Shown: positions 1-10,269 of the stretch, piece by piece
Numbering within the stretch: position 1 is the stretch's first letter
How the letters are laid out: each line of letters begins with the position of its first letter
Assembly (NCBI GenBank): GCA_025989215.1
Contig: JAPDNP010000003.1
Coordinates: 186,001-250,000 of the forward strand
Source: Neisseriaceae bacterium JH1-16
Lineage (GTDB): Bacteria; Pseudomonadota; Gammaproteobacteria; Burkholderiales; Chromobacteriaceae
Direction: 5' to 3'
DNA length: 64,000 nt
Notes under the pieces: model-generated
Seen by the model: the letters and a program-made list of their open reading frames with translations, nothing else
Database searches by the model: none
Told to the model about the DNA's origin: nothing
Made by a program: the position numbers and the translations under genes

Positions 1-449
1 GCGACGGTGACGGTCAGCTTCTTGCTCTGGGCATCGATATAGGGGTCGGTGACCACCGGCTTGCCGGCGGCTTGCGCCTGCTTGAACCACGGCCGTTCGG
101 TCACCTGGTAGTCGGCAGGGGGCACCCAGCCATCGGAGAACACCACGCGCTTGTCAGCGTAGCCGATGTAGGTATCGGAGAAGCGTCCGCCCTTGGTAGC
201 CTGCTTCAGGAATTCGAGAACGTCGGGGCGCTGCACCACGTCGGTCTCGCTGGCGATCAGCGCGCGTTTCTCATCCAGCCAGGTGCGGACGACACCGCCC
301 TGCCCCGACAGCACGCTATGGAATTCCTGTTCGATGCCCTGCTGCACTGCGCTGCGCATCTGGAAATAGGCAAAGCTCACCAATACCAGGCCGAACAGTG
401 CCGTTAACAGTACCGTGAGACCGATCAGTCTGCTTCTGAGTGTTTTCAC
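1..449 (-). CDS. Methyl-accepting chemotaxis-like receptor, N-terminal part (cut by window edge)
   Basis: The frame is open from a GTG start at 449 to the window edge (149 codons). An AGGAGG-like site lies five bases upstream and supports GTG; the nearby ATG at 454 is out of frame. The first 30 residues form one membrane helix (LIGLTVLLTALFGLVLVSF). A periplasmic segment follows with DTYIGYADKR, DGWVPPADYQ and TERPWF, typical of the dCache_1 ligand domain of chemoreceptors. The HAMP and signalling parts lie outside the window, so a Cache-linked kinase or diguanylate cyclase is not excluded. Confidence 0.72.
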   Translation of the reverse strand, partial: MKTLRSRLIGLTVLLTALFGLVLVSFAYFQMRSAVQQGIEQEFHSVLSGQGGVVRTWLDEKRALIASETDVVQRPDVLEFLKQATKGGRFSDTYIGYADKRVVFSDGWVPPADYQVTERPWFKQAQAAGKPVVTDPYIDAQSKKLTVTV

Positions 450-460
450 GTCATTCCTCC

Positions 461-787
461 CTGGGTCGTTCTGTGCTCCGCTTGGCCGGCAAGACTCATG
501 CGGATGTCGTTTTACTTCGGGTAAAGCGATTGTTTTTTGTATTCGACTTACGAATCAGCATACTAACATTCAATTGACTCGTTGCTTTTGCGGATCGGAT
601 CAACGCGGTGCGACACGGCTGAAACGGAAGAAAAATGTCGCGTGGGCAAACATGGCGCTCTGCAAGCTGTGGCGAGTTTGTCAGCTGGTGCAGGAGTCGG
701 AGCGCTCGCACCGTAGGCCTCATGCGGTTCGGCCAGCCAGGGCATGAGCCATGCCCCAAGCGGTCTCGCAGTTGGAAACGATGACGC
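461..787. other. Intergenic region, no gene supported
   Basis: About 330 bases between the divergent start of the receptor gene and the terminator of the flavoenzyme gene. It is more AT-rich around 520-600 and probably holds the receptor promoter, but I see no clear -10/-35 pair. Open frames here have no family resemblance and no ribosome binding site. Confidence 0.5.
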
Positions 788-812
788 AAAACGGGCGCCC
801 GAGGGCGCCCGT
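788..812 (-). terminator. Rho-independent terminator of the nitronate monooxygenase-like gene
   Basis: Stem ACGGGCGCCC / GGCGCCCGT with a three-base loop; read on the minus strand it is followed by TTTTGC. It lies 40 bases beyond the stop codon of the minus-strand gene. Confidence 0.75.
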
Positions 813-852
813 CATTACTACCTCGACCGACATCAACGTCGGCCGAACGATC

Positions 853-2031
853 TCATCCCAGCCGCAAGCCCAGCGGCTTCTCCCCGGTCAGCAGGTAGTG
901 GATGGTCTCCTTGGCCGAACGCATCGCCTCGCCGAACGGCAGCGGATCGGCGCCGCGGAAGAATAATCCCTTGCTCACCTCGCCGCGAAACGCCGCCGAC
1001 AGCTTCAGGTCGATGCAGAACTGCCCGACCTTGCCCAGGCCGTCGCGCAGTCCGCACACCGACAGGCAGTTCAGCCCCTGGGTGCAGCGGCGCGGGTCGG
1101 CCTTGGCATTGGCCTGCAGCTTGGCCTCGCGCTTCAGATAGCTCTTCAGCCACGGCGTCAGCACGCCGCGCGCCGGCAGGCCGGCCACCGACATGAATTC
1201 GGCGATGTCCTCGGGACGCGCTTCGGCCAAGGTGCGCTTGAAGTTGTCATGCGCGTCGCCCTCGCGGGTGACGGCGAAGGCAGTGCCGACCTGCACCGCC
1301 GAGGCGCCCCAGTCGGTCAGCGCGGTCCGCACCTTGTCGAAATGGCTCATGCCGCCGGCGACGATCAACGGGATCCTCTCGCGTTCCAGCCCCAGCCCGC
1401 GGAACAGCTCGAAGGTCTCCTCCAGCACTCGCTTGAAATCGAACTTGGCATCGCCGAGGTCGTCGATCCTGGCGGCGCCGAGGTGACCGCCGGCGTGGTT
1501 GGGGTGCTCTATCACGATCGCGTCGGGCAGGCGATTCTTCTTCATCCAGCGTTTCAGCACGATGCCGATGCCGCGCGACTCGGACAGGATGGGGATCAGC
1601 GCGACATCGGGGTGCCCGGCCGCCATCTCCGGCAGGTCGAGCGGCAGGCCGGCGCCCATCACGATCGCGTGCGCGCCCGACTCGCAGGCCTGGCGCACCA
1701 GCGCCGGGTGGTCGTCGACCGCCTTCATCACGTTGACCGCGATCAGGCCGTGGCCGTCGGCGCGTTCGATCGCGCCGCGCACCTCGCGGTCGAGCGCGAT
1801 ACGGTTGAGCCGGTTCAGTTCGTCGACGTCGGCCGAATGGGACTGGGCGATCAGGTCATCGTGCAGGTGGCGCAGGTCGACGCTGGCGATGGTGCCGACG
1901 GCGTTTTCACGGGCGACGGCGCCGGCCAGGCTCTGGGCCGAGATGCCGACGCCCATGCCGCCCTGCACGACGGGTAAGAGTTCACGCCCTTTCAGGCGCA
2001 AGGGGGAGAATTCGGTGGGGGTGGTGGTCAT
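853..2031 (-). CDS. Nitronate monooxygenase / NAD(P)H-dependent flavin oxidoreductase family protein
   Basis: A 392-residue TIM-barrel flavoprotein of the 2-nitropropane dioxygenase family. Visible hallmarks are the N-terminal VVQGGMGVGISAQSLAGAVA, which binds FMN in this family, the HPNHAGGHLGA segment carrying the family His in mid-protein, and VAGGMSHFDKV followed by AVQVGTAFAVT for the FMN phosphate. The C-terminus carries several Cys residues (RRCTQGLNCLSVCGL), as in the longer bacterial members. The family oxidises alkyl nitronates or acts as an FMN-linked oxidoreductase; the true substrate cannot be read here. The gene stands alone with its own terminator. Confidence 0.85.
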   Translation of the reverse strand: MTTTPTEFSPLRLKGRELLPVVQGGMGVGISAQSLAGAVARENAVGTIASVDLRHLHDDLIAQSHSADVDELNRLNRIALDREVRGAIERADGHGLIAVNVMKAVDDHPALVRQACESGAHAIVMGAGLPLDLPEMAAGHPDVALIPILSESRGIGIVLKRWMKKNRLPDAIVIEHPNHAGGHLGAARIDDLGDAKFDFKRVLEETFELFRGLGLERERIPLIVAGGMSHFDKVRTALTDWGASAVQVGTAFAVTREGDAHDNFKRTLAEARPEDIAEFMSVAGLPARGVLTPWLKSYLKREAKLQANAKADPRRCTQGLNCLSVCGLRDGLGKVGQFCIDLKLSAAFRGEVSKGLFFRGADPLPFGEAMRSAKETIHYLLTGEKPLGLRLG

Positions 2032-2180
2032 GACGCTGCTTTCGAGTGGAAACTCTAGAAAGGAAAAGCATCATTGTCGGCCGCCCCCTCCACCCAAGTG
2101 TTGACGCGCATCAAGTGGACGCGCATTGGGCTGTGGCAGCATCGCGCCCGGCACCGGGCCGGACGTGGTGGTAACCGGCA

Positions 2181-2270
2181 TCAATCACTGTCGTGCTGCA
2201 GGTTCTCCGCGATCACCGCGTTGATGACGGCGAACTGCAGCCGCGACAGATCGACCAGGGACTCGGTCAT
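2181..2270 (-). CDS. Small ORF (29 aa), translationally coupled to the upstream small ORF
   Basis: ATG at 2270 overlaps the TGA of the preceding 54-codon ORF (ATGA), with a purine-rich GGGGGG stretch upstream as ribosome binding site. The product is MTESLVDLSRLQFAVINAV followed by a short polar tail and is amphipathic. I recognise no family. The overlap and the shared G-rich ribosome sites are the only evidence that the pair is translated. Confidence 0.4.
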   Translation of the reverse strand: MTESLVDLSRLQFAVINAVIAENLQHDSD

Positions 2271-2431
2271 GGCGCCCCCCCTTGTTGATTGGCGGACAGA
2301 TGCGCGGCGACCCGTTGCGGGTCGACCGGGGCGCGATCGCTAAACCACCGCGGCCAGATCACCGCGATCAGCACACGCTTGATCAGCAGCTCCAGAGCGT
2401 CCCGAACCAGCCGGGAGGGCAGACGCGACAT
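2267..2431 (-). CDS. Small ORF (54 aa), cationic with one hydrophobic stretch, unknown function
   Basis: ATG at 2431 with AGGGGG nine bases upstream on the minus strand. The product begins MSRLPSRLVRDALELL and continues with a short hydrophobic run (LIKRVLIAVIW) that could sit in or on a membrane. It ends in the ATGA overlap with the 29-residue ORF. It resembles neither a known toxin of a toxin-antitoxin pair nor a leader peptide that I can name. It lies between the flavoenzyme gene and the QseBC operon terminator, in the same orientation as both. Confidence 0.45.
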   Translation of the reverse strand: MSRLPSRLVRDALELLIKRVLIAVIWPRWFSDRAPVDPQRVAAHLSANQQGGAP

Positions 2432-2581
2432 GCGGCCCCCTTAGATTGATGGCGGCAAGCATCAGGGCAGACGAAGCGGTGGCATGGAACGGCGTCGAGC
2501 ACGATCGAGCCCGCGCCTCGGCATAGTTCTCACCATAGCTAGCCGACGAAAGGGTGCCCCGCTGTCATTGCTGACGGCTCC

Positions 2582-2612
2582 CAAAAAAATCCCCGCCGAA
2601 TGGGCGGGGTTA
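2582..2612 (-). terminator. Terminator of the PepSY-cytochrome-qseBC operon
   Basis: Read on the minus strand: stem CCCCGCC / GGCGGGG with a five-base loop followed by ATTTTTTT. It lies about 85 bases after the qseC stop codon. Confidence 0.85.
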
Positions 2613-2694
2613 ACCTTGGATACCGAAAAGACTCGGCAACGCCAGAGTAAGCCAGCCGGTGGGATCCGACCATGCGACATGGTGTCGCAGGCGC

Positions 2695-4047
2695 TCAGCG
2701 CCGGGTAAGGCTGGCCATCAGCCCCCCGCCGGGCCGGTTGGCCAGCGTCAGCGCGAGGCCGTGCAAATCGGCCACTCGCTCGACGATGGACAGGCCCAGG
2801 CCGCTGCCCGGCTCGCTCTGCCCAGGCGGACGGAAGAAGCGCTCGCGCACCCGCGGCAGATCGTCAGGCGCAATGCCCGGCCCCTCGTCCTCGACGCGGA
2901 TCTCCGTCGGCGTCAGGCTCAGCACCACCTGGCTGCCGGGCGGGCCGTAGCGCAGCGCGTTGTCCAGCAGGTTGCGCAACAGCAGCGTCAGCAGCGTCTC
3001 GTCACCGGACAGCGGCAGCGCGGCCGCGGCCTCGCCGGCACGCTCCACCACCACGCCGCGCTGTTCGGCCAACGGTGCCACGTCGATACAGGCGGCGTCG
3101 GCCACCCGCTGCCAGCGCACCGGCTGCGCGTCGGCCAGGCCCGACAGCGGGTCGAGCCTCGAGAGTGCCAGCAATTGTTCGAGCAGGCGGGTGGCGCGGT
3201 CGATGCCGGCCGACAGATTGCCCAGCGCGCGCTGGCGCGCCACCGGGTCGCGTTCGGCCAACTGCGCCACCTCGGCCTGCACCTTCAGCGCCGCCAGCGG
3301 GCTGCGCAGCTCGTGCGCGGCATCGGCGGTGAAGCGGCGCTCGCGCGCCAGCGTGGCGGCGGTGCGCGCGAACAACTGGTTCAGCGCGGTGACCAGCGGC
3401 GCCACTTCGGATGCCAGGCGCTCCACCTCGAGCGGGCTGGCGTCGTCGGCGCGCCGCACCGCCAGCTGATGCGCCGCGGCGCGCAGCGGCGCCAGCTCGC
3501 GGCCGATCGCCCACACCAGCACCAAGAGCAGCAGCGGCAACGCCGCCAGCCACGGCGCCAACTGCACGCCGACCACCTCCCAGACCAATTCGCGGCGATA
3601 GTTCGCCTTCTGGCCGACCACCACGGTGTGCTGGCCATCCGGCGCGGGCAGGTAGAACAGCCGCCATGGCTCGTCGTGCTTGGCGTCGGCGACCACGAAG
3701 CCGCGCTGCGCCGGATCGGCGGGGAAGTGCTTGCCGTCGCCGCCGCTGAACAGCAGCTGGCCGTGGGTATCGAATACCGCGAACGACAGCGCGTCGTCGT
3801 CGAAACCACCGTGTTCGCCACCGCGGATCAGCCGCTTGGTCTTGGGCAACTCCGGTGCCGGCACCGCATGGGTAACCAGGTTGGCCGACAGCAGCTGACG
3901 CGCGAACAGGGTCTGCTGGGTATCAAACAACAGGTTGATCTCGTGACGGGTCTGGAAATACGCGCCGACGGTGGCGAGCGCCCACACCAGCGGAGCCACC
4001 ACCAGCAGGATCAGCGACAGCCGCAGCCGCAGGCTGCGCACCTTCAT
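2695..4047 (-). CDS. qseC: QseC-like sensor histidine kinase
   Basis: A 450-residue inner-membrane kinase. Two membrane helices (about 11-31 and 162-182) flank a periplasmic domain of about 130 residues. A HAMP-like linker leads to the HisKA box [14 protein letters not shown] with phospho-acceptor H245. The ATPase domain has the N box ([12 protein letters not shown]359/N363), [19 protein letters not shown] and the G2 box [12 protein letters not shown]. Architecture and sequence match the QseC/PmrB type. Its ATG overlaps the stop of the response regulator by 4 bases, so the two are coupled. The operon also encodes a PepSY protein and a small membrane cytochrome-like protein, so the signal may be envelope or metal related rather than quorum sensing. 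Confidence 0.88.
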   Translation of the reverse strand: MKVRSLRLRLSLILLVVAPLVWALATVGAYFQTRHEINLLFDTQQTLFARQLLSANLVTHAVPAPELPKTKRLIRGGEHGGFDDDALSFAVFDTHGQLLFSGGDGKHFPADPAQRGFVVADAKHDEPWRLFYLPAPDGQHTVVVGQKANYRRELVWEVVGVQLAPWLAALPLLLLVLVWAIGRELAPLRAAAHQLAVRRADDASPLEVERLASEVAPLVTALNQLFARTAATLARERRFTADAAHELRSPLAALKVQAEVAQLAERDPVARQRALGNLSAGIDRATRLLEQLLALSRLDPLSGLADAQPVRWQRVADAACIDVAPLAEQRGVVVERAGEAAAALPLSGDETLLTLLLRNLLDNALRYGPPGSQVVLSLTPTEIRVEDEGPGIAPDDLPRVRERFFRPPGQSEPGSGLGLSIVERVADLHGLALTLANRPGGGLMASLTRR

Positions 4048-4706
4048 GTCTCGTCACCCAGGGTGTAACCGAGGCCGCGCACGGTGCGGATGAAGTCGCC
4101 ACCGAGCTTCTTGCGCAGGTGGTGGATATGCACCTCGACCGCGTTGCTGCCGATCTCCTCGCCCCAGCCGTACAGCTTCTCCTCCAAGAGCGCACGCGGC
4201 TGCACCCTGCCCTTGCCGGCCAGCAGCAGCTCGAGCAATGCCAGCTCGCGCGCGGTCAGGTCGAGCGCCACGCCGTCCAAGGTGGCGCGGCGCGCGGTCG
4301 GGTCGAACACCAGCTTGCCGTGGCACAGCAGCGGGTCGCCCTGACCGTGGCTGCGCCGGATCAGCGCGCGCAGCCGTGCCGCCACTTCGGCCAGCGCGAA
4401 CGGTTTGGTCAGATAGTCGTCGGCACCGGCATCGAGGCCGCCGACCCGGTCGGCCAGCGCGTCGCGGGCGGTCAGTACCAGCACCGGCACCTGCTGACCG
4501 GCTCGGCGCCAGGCGGCGAGGATGTCCAGGCCGTCGATGCCGGGCAGGCCCAGATCGAGCACCACCGCATCGTACGGCGCCGCCGACAGCGCGGCGAGGC
4601 CATCGCGGCCGGTCCTGAACCAGTCCACCGCAAAGCCCAGTTGCGCCAGCCCGACCTGCAGACCGTCGCCGATCAGACTATCGTCTTCTACTACCAGAAT
4701 GCGCAT
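4044..4706 (-). CDS. qseB: QseB-like OmpR-family response regulator
   Basis: A 220-residue two-domain regulator. The receiver domain has the acidic pair D8/D9, phosphorylation site D51 (VVLDLGLPG), T79 and K101 (YLTKPF). The C-terminal winged helix ends with [27 protein letters not shown], the usual OmpR/PhoB DNA-binding signature. It is the cognate regulator of the kinase encoded directly downstream with a 4-base overlap, and begins 10 bases after the membrane-protein gene, so it is part of the same operon. Confidence 0.92.
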   Translation of the reverse strand: MRILVVEDDSLIGDGLQVGLAQLGFAVDWFRTGRDGLAALSAAPYDAVVLDLGLPGIDGLDILAAWRRAGQQVPVLVLTARDALADRVGGLDAGADDYLTKPFALAEVAARLRALIRRSHGQGDPLLCHGKLVFDPTARRATLDGVALDLTARELALLELLLAGKGRVQPRALLEEKLYGWGEEIGSNAVEVHIHHLRKKLGGDFIRTVRGLGYTLGDET

Positions 4707-4715
4707 ACGCTCTCT

Positions 4716-5141
4716 TCAAGGTTCCGGCTCGTCGCGCCTCCGCAGCAGGCCGTAGCCGAACAAGCCGGTCAGACCCAGCGGCAGCACCAGCGCCAACACC
4801 AGGTGCAGGCCTTCCAGCCACGGTTGCTCGTGCCAGGTATCGGTCGCTAGCAGAGTACCGCTCGCCAGCAGCAGCCCCAGCACGCCCAACAGCAGCGCGA
4901 CACCGCGCCGCCGCCAGGGTGCCGCCCAAGCCGCCTGCCCGCTCACGCGGTACAGGCAGCGCGCCAGCAGCAGGCCGGCGGCCAGATAACCGATGATCCG
5001 GTGCGGCATCGCGGCCGGCACCATCATCGTCAGATTGAGCAGCACGCAGGCGCCCAGGCTGTAATCGACCAGCCGCAGGTAGGGATCGCTGCCCGATTCT
5101 TCGGGCTGTCTCAGCTCGTTCAAGGGATTCTCGCCTCGCAA
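4716..5141 (-). CDS. Small membrane protein, cytochrome b561-like
   Basis: A 141-residue protein with four predicted membrane helices. It carries His residues in helix-bordering positions (MPHRIIGY, DTWHEQPWLEGLHLVLAL), as expected for haem ligation in b561-type cytochromes. It lies between a PepSY protein and the QseBC pair. PepSY-cytochrome-two-component operons are common in betaproteobacteria, which supports a redox or envelope-sensing role. The ATG at 5141 has GAGGCGAG upstream. A DUF-type membrane protein without haem is the alternative. Confidence 0.6.
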   Translation of the reverse strand: MRGENPLNELRQPEESGSDPYLRLVDYSLGACVLLNLTMMVPAAMPHRIIGYLAAGLLLARCLYRVSGQAAWAAPWRRRGVALLLGVLGLLLASGTLLATDTWHEQPWLEGLHLVLALVLPLGLTGLFGYGLLRRRDEPEP

Positions 5142-5198
5142 GTCGCCCCGTCCTCATCAGCGGCTTGCCGATTGAGGGACGGGGCGTAACAGGCACGC

Positions 5199-5477
5199 TC
5201 AGTGGGCAGGCTTGCTCATCAGCGGCTTGGCGCTGACCGTGTCGAAATACACCTTCACGCGCTGACCGGCCTTGTCGGTGCCCTCGATCTTGTAGCAGTC
5301 GTGCTTGGTATCGAATTCGCGCACCGAGTAGCCTTGGTCTTCCACCTTCTTGATGAAGTCGGACGGCTTGAGCCACTGCGCCTGCGGGTGGGCCGGGCAG
5401 CTAAAGTCGGCCGCAAACACCGGGGCGGCGACACCGGCCGCCAGCGCGGCACACAGGATCCAGCTTGGCTTTTTCAT
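5199..5477 (-). CDS. PepSY-domain periplasmic protein
   Basis: A 92-residue secreted protein with signal peptide MKKPSWILCAALAAGVAAPVFA cut before ADFSCPA. The mature part (WLKPSDFIKKVEDQGYSVREFDTKHDCYKIEGTDKAGQRVKVYFD) is one PepSY fold with a Cys pair (SCPA and HDCYK). The start at 5477 has GGAGG nine bases upstream; the longer frame to 5513 is not preferred because the signal peptide begins at 5477. It is the first gene of the operon leading to QseBC and may feed information to the kinase. Confidence 0.8.
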   Translation of the reverse strand: MKKPSWILCAALAAGVAAPVFAADFSCPAHPQAQWLKPSDFIKKVEDQGYSVREFDTKHDCYKIEGTDKAGQRVKVYFDTVSAKPLMSKPAH

Positions 5478-5580
5478 CAGCAACACCTCCAGGAGAATGG
5501 GACGTGACGACATGCCACGCCCCCATTGAACCCCACGAGGCTTAACCGGGGCTTAATCCCGGCCAAGCCGGAACCGCGAA

Positions 5581-6354
5581 TCAGTCGTTGACCGTCAGCA
5601 CCACCGGGGCATGGTCGGACGGGCGCTCCCACTTGCGCGGCACCTTGTCGATCAGGCAGTCGCCGGCGCGCGCCTTCAGCGCGTCGCTGACCAGCACATG
5701 GTCAATGCGCAGGCCCAGGTTGCGGCGGAACATCATCATCCGGTAATCCCACCAGCTGTAGGCGACCTCGTCCGGGTGGAAATGACGGAAGCTATCGGTC
5801 AGACCCAGGTCCAGCAGGCCGGTGAACGCGGCGCGCTCCGGCACCGAGCACAGCACCTTGTCCTGCCAGGCGGCCGGGTCGTGCACATCGGCATCGGCCG
5901 GCGCGATATTGAAGTCGCCCATCAGGATCAGCTGCGGGTGCAGCGCCATCTGTTCGCGCACGAATTCGGTCAGCCGCGCGTACCACTCGAGCTTGTACGG
6001 GTATTTTTCCGAGTCGATCGCCTCGCCATTCACGCAGTAGGCACCGATCACCCGCACGCCGCCGACGGTGGTGGTGATCACCCGGCGCTGCGGGTCGTCG
6101 TAGCCGGGAATGCCCAGCACCACGTCGGCCAGCTCCAGCGGCGCGCGCGCCAGAATCGCCACACCGTTATAGGTCTTCTGGCCGAACCAGACGGCGCGGT
6201 AGCCGGCCGCCTCGATCTCCTCGAGCGGAAACTTGTCCTGGTCGAGCTTGAGCTCCTGCAGCGCCAGCACGTCGACCGAGGTATCGGCCAGCCATTGCAG
6301 CACCTGCGGCAGGCGCACTTTCAGCGAGTTGACATTCCAGGTGGCAAATTGCAT
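5581..6354 (-). CDS. xthA: Exodeoxyribonuclease III
   Basis: A 257-residue AP endonuclease/3'-exonuclease for base-excision repair. It has NVNSLKVRLPQVLQWL, catalytic Glu in LALQELKLDQ, GDFNIAPADADVHDP, and the terminal SDHAPVVL with catalytic Asp-His. The start at 6354 (MQFATWNVNS) fits the family; the open frame upstream is not conserved. Divergent from gdhA. Confidence 0.95.
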   Translation of the reverse strand: MQFATWNVNSLKVRLPQVLQWLADTSVDVLALQELKLDQDKFPLEEIEAAGYRAVWFGQKTYNGVAILARAPLELADVVLGIPGYDDPQRRVITTTVGGVRVIGAYCVNGEAIDSEKYPYKLEWYARLTEFVREQMALHPQLILMGDFNIAPADADVHDPAAWQDKVLCSVPERAAFTGLLDLGLTDSFRHFHPDEVAYSWWDYRMMMFRRNLGLRIDHVLVSDALKARAGDCLIDKVPRKWERPSDHAPVVLTVND

Positions 6355-6511
6355 CGCGGCTTCCTTGAGGGGTTCCAATGCGGCGCATCGTAGCAGGTCG
6401 TGCGGGCACGACAAACCATCAACGCAATCAACATTAATGACACTGATATTATTACCGACTCCGGACAATGCATCCGGGGCAGCGCACCCATGCTGCGCGA
6501 CCAACTCATAA

Positions 6512-7868
<1,357 letters not shown>

Positions 7869-7892
7869 GTTCCTAGCCAGCTATATGCAAGC

Positions 7893-7915
7893 AGCCGCCG
7901 CCAGGCGGCTTTTTT
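7893..7915 (+). terminator. gdhA terminator
   Basis: Stem AGCCGCC / GGCGGCT with loop GCCA, followed by TTTTT, 24 bases after the gdhA stop. Confidence 0.9.
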
Positions 7916-7926
7916 ACGCCTATGGG

Positions 7927-7946
7927 TTCGGCCAACGTTGGCCGAA
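7927..7946. repeat. Head-to-head pair of the 10-base motif: perfect 20-base palindrome
   Basis: TTCGGCCAACGTTGGCCGAA is the motif TTCGGCCAAC joined to its own reverse complement. It lies between the terminators of convergent gdhA and prlC. Other exact copies by eye (first base): forward 3064, 3253, 9693, 11362, 12152, 14574, 15615, 16583, 40566, 41774, 56312, 57937, 59532, 59913, 61446, 62247; reverse 10365, 39590, 41272, 44083, 48329, 48590, 54610. With the two here that makes 25. Confidence 0.9.
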
Positions 7947-7968
7947 GCGCCCCCGTCCGGATCGCGGA

Positions 7969-8000
7969 CAAAAAAAGACCCTCCGGGTTCACCGGAGGGT
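7969..8000 (-). terminator. prlC terminator
   Basis: On the minus strand: ACCCTCCGG, five-base loop, CCGGAGGGT, then CTTTTTTT. Located about 140 bases after the prlC stop. Confidence 0.85.
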
Positions 8001-8138
8001 TCTCAACGACACATGAATGTCCACACAAAGGGGGAAATGCGTCTAGCTCGCTTGCTACTGCTGCTCTGGAGAAAGCAACACGGGTAAGAGCGCGAGTGGC
8101 GATCGGAAGTTCCGACCGCCTGCATTTTTTTTCGCGGC

Positions 8139-10178
8139 TCAGGCGACGAGCGGTTCTCCCACCATGCCGCTGTGGCGCAGCAACGCGTCGATTTGCGGAT
8201 CGCGGCCGCGGAAAGCCCGGAACGACTCGATCGCCGGGCGCGAACCGCCCACCGCCAGGATCTCGTTCCAGAACTGTTGACCGGTCGTCGGATTGGCGCC
8301 GCCGGCCTCCTCGAACGCCGCATAGGCGTCGGCCGACAGCACTTCGGCCCACTTGTAGCTGTAGTAGCCGGCCGCGTAGCCGCCGGCGAAGATGTGGCTG
8401 AAGCTGTTGGCGAAGCGGTTGTAGGCCGGCGGAATGTTCACCGCCACCTCGGCGCGCACCGTGTCGAGCAGCGCCTGCCAGTCGCCGGCCGGGTCGAAGT
8501 CACCGTAGAGCTGCATGTCGAACAGTGCGAACTCGATCTGGCGCACCGTCACCATGCCGCTCTGGAAGTTCTTCGCCGCCAGCATCTTGTCGAACAGCGC
8601 GCGCGGCAGCGGCTCGCCACTGTCGACATGCGCGGTCATGCCCTGCAGCACGTCCCATTCCCAGCAGAAGTTCTCCATGAACTGCGAAGGCAGTTCCACC
8701 GCGTCCCATTCCACGCCGTTGATGCCGGCGACGCCGAGCACGTCGACGCGGGTCAGCATGTGGTGCAGACCGTGGCCGAACTCGTGGAACAGCGTGGTCA
8801 CCTCGTCGTGGGTGAACAGCGCCGGCTTGTCGCCGACCGGACGGGTGAAGTTGCAGGTGAGGAAGGCCACCGGGGTCTGCACGCCGTCGGCCTTGACGCG
8901 GCGACCGCGCGCGTCGTCCATCCAGGCGCCGCCGCGCTTGCCTTCACGCGCGTACAGGTCGAGGTAGAAGCCGCCGATCACCGCGCCGTCCTTCACCAGC
9001 TCGAAGTAGCGCACGTCCTGATGCCATACCGGCGCGGAGGCAGCCTGTACCTTCACGCCGTACAGGGTGTCGACCACGCCGAACAGGCCGGCCAGCACGC
9101 GCGGTTCCGGGAAGTACTGTTTCACTTCCTGGTCGGAGAAGGCGTAGCGCGCCACGCGCAGCTTCTCGGCCGCGTAGGCGACGTCCCAGGCTTCCAGGCT
9201 ATCCAGGCCCAGTTCGGCCTTGGCGAACGCTTCCAGCTCGGCGCGGTCCTGCGCCGCAAACGGCTTGGCGCGCGCGGCCAGGTCGCGCAGGAAGGCGGCG
9301 ACCTGTTCCGGGCTGTCGGCCATCTTGGTCGACAGCGACAGCTCGGAGAAATTCTTGTAACCCAACAGCTGCGCCTCTTCGCGCACCAGCGGCAGGCGGG
9401 CGCGGATCACCGGGGTGTTGTCGAGCTCGGCCGGGCCGAATTCGGACGCGCGGGTCACGTAGGCGTGGTACAGCTGTTCGCGCAGCGCACGGTTGTCGCC
9501 GTACTGCATCACCGGGAAGTAGAACGGGAACTGCAGGGTGATCTTGTAGCCCTGCTTGCCTTCCGATTCGGCCACCGCGGCGAACATCTCCAGCGCGTCG
9601 TCCGGTACGCCGGCCAGTTCCGCCTTGTCGGTGACGATCAGCTCGAACGCATCGGTGGCGTCGAGCACGTGCTGCTCGAACTGGGCGCCCAGTTCGGCCA
9701 ACTCGGTCTGGATCGTGGCGAAGCGTTCCTTCTCGGCGTCGGGCAGTTCGGCACCGGACAGGCGGAAGTCGCGCAGATCGTTGTCCAGCAGCTTCTGCTG
9801 GGCCGGGCTCAGCGTGGCGAATTCGCTGCTGGCGGCCAGCGCCTTGTAGCGCTCGAAGAGCTGGAGGTTCTGGCCCAGCTCGGTCCAGAACACCGACAGC
9901 TTCGGCAGATTGGCGTTGTACGCGTCGCGCAGTTCCGGGGTGTTGACCACGCTGTTGAGGTGCTGCACCGCGCCCCAGGCGCGGCCGAGCCGCTCGGTGA
10001 CGTCGGTGAGCGGCTCGCTGGTGTTGCTCCAGCTGGCGGCGGCGCTGTCGGCGGTGATGCGCTCGACGGTGGCGCGCGCCTCGGCGAGCAGGGTGTCAAT
10101 CGCCGGGCCGATGTGCTCGGGGGTGATGTCGGCGAAACGCGGCAGATCGGTGATGGACAGCAGCGGATTGGCAGTCAT
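8139..10178 (-). CDS. prlC: Oligopeptidase A (M3 family metallopeptidase)
   Basis: A 679-residue cytoplasmic zinc peptidase that cleaves short peptides, including signal-peptide fragments. The zinc site HEFGH starts at H465 (LFHEFGHGLHHML), and the third ligand Glu lies about 25 residues on in WDAVELPSQFMENF. Length and termini match the E. coli enzyme. ATG at 10178 (MTANPLLS) with AAGGAC upstream is preferred; the frame extends further upstream but without conservation. One copy of the 10-base motif lies inside at 9693. Confidence 0.95.
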   Translation of the reverse strand: MTANPLLSITDLPRFADITPEHIGPAIDTLLAEARATVERITADSAAASWSNTSEPLTDVTERLGRAWGAVQHLNSVVNTPELRDAYNANLPKLSVFWTELGQNLQLFERYKALAASSEFATLSPAQQKLLDNDLRDFRLSGAELPDAEKERFATIQTELAELGAQFEQHVLDATDAFELIVTDKAELAGVPDDALEMFAAVAESEGKQGYKITLQFPFYFPVMQYGDNRALREQLYHAYVTRASEFGPAELDNTPVIRARLPLVREEAQLLGYKNFSELSLSTKMADSPEQVAAFLRDLAARAKPFAAQDRAELEAFAKAELGLDSLEAWDVAYAAEKLRVARYAFSDQEVKQYFPEPRVLAGLFGVVDTLYGVKVQAASAPVWHQDVRYFELVKDGAVIGGFYLDLYAREGKRGGAWMDDARGRRVKADGVQTPVAFLTCNFTRPVGDKPALFTHDEVTTLFHEFGHGLHHMLTRVDVLGVAGINGVEWDAVELPSQFMENFCWEWDVLQGMTAHVDSGEPLPRALFDKMLAAKNFQSGMVTVRQIEFALFDMQLYGDFDPAGDWQALLDTVRAEVAVNIPPAYNRFANSFSHIFAGGYAAGYYSYKWAEVLSADAYAAFEEAGGANPTTGQQFWNEILAVGGSRPAIESFRAFRGRDPQIDALLRHSGMVGEPLVA

Positions 10179-10269
10179 GGGGCGTCCTTGTTCGGGCGGG
10201 CCAACGGCCCGCGGGTTCGCCTGTATCATAGGCGCTTGAAGTCTGACCGATTAGATAAGGACAGTTCCG

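Noticed and set aside
2659-4068. Plus-strand frame (469 codons) across qseC
   Set aside because: Antisense shadow, Arg/Gln/His-rich, no signal or domain.
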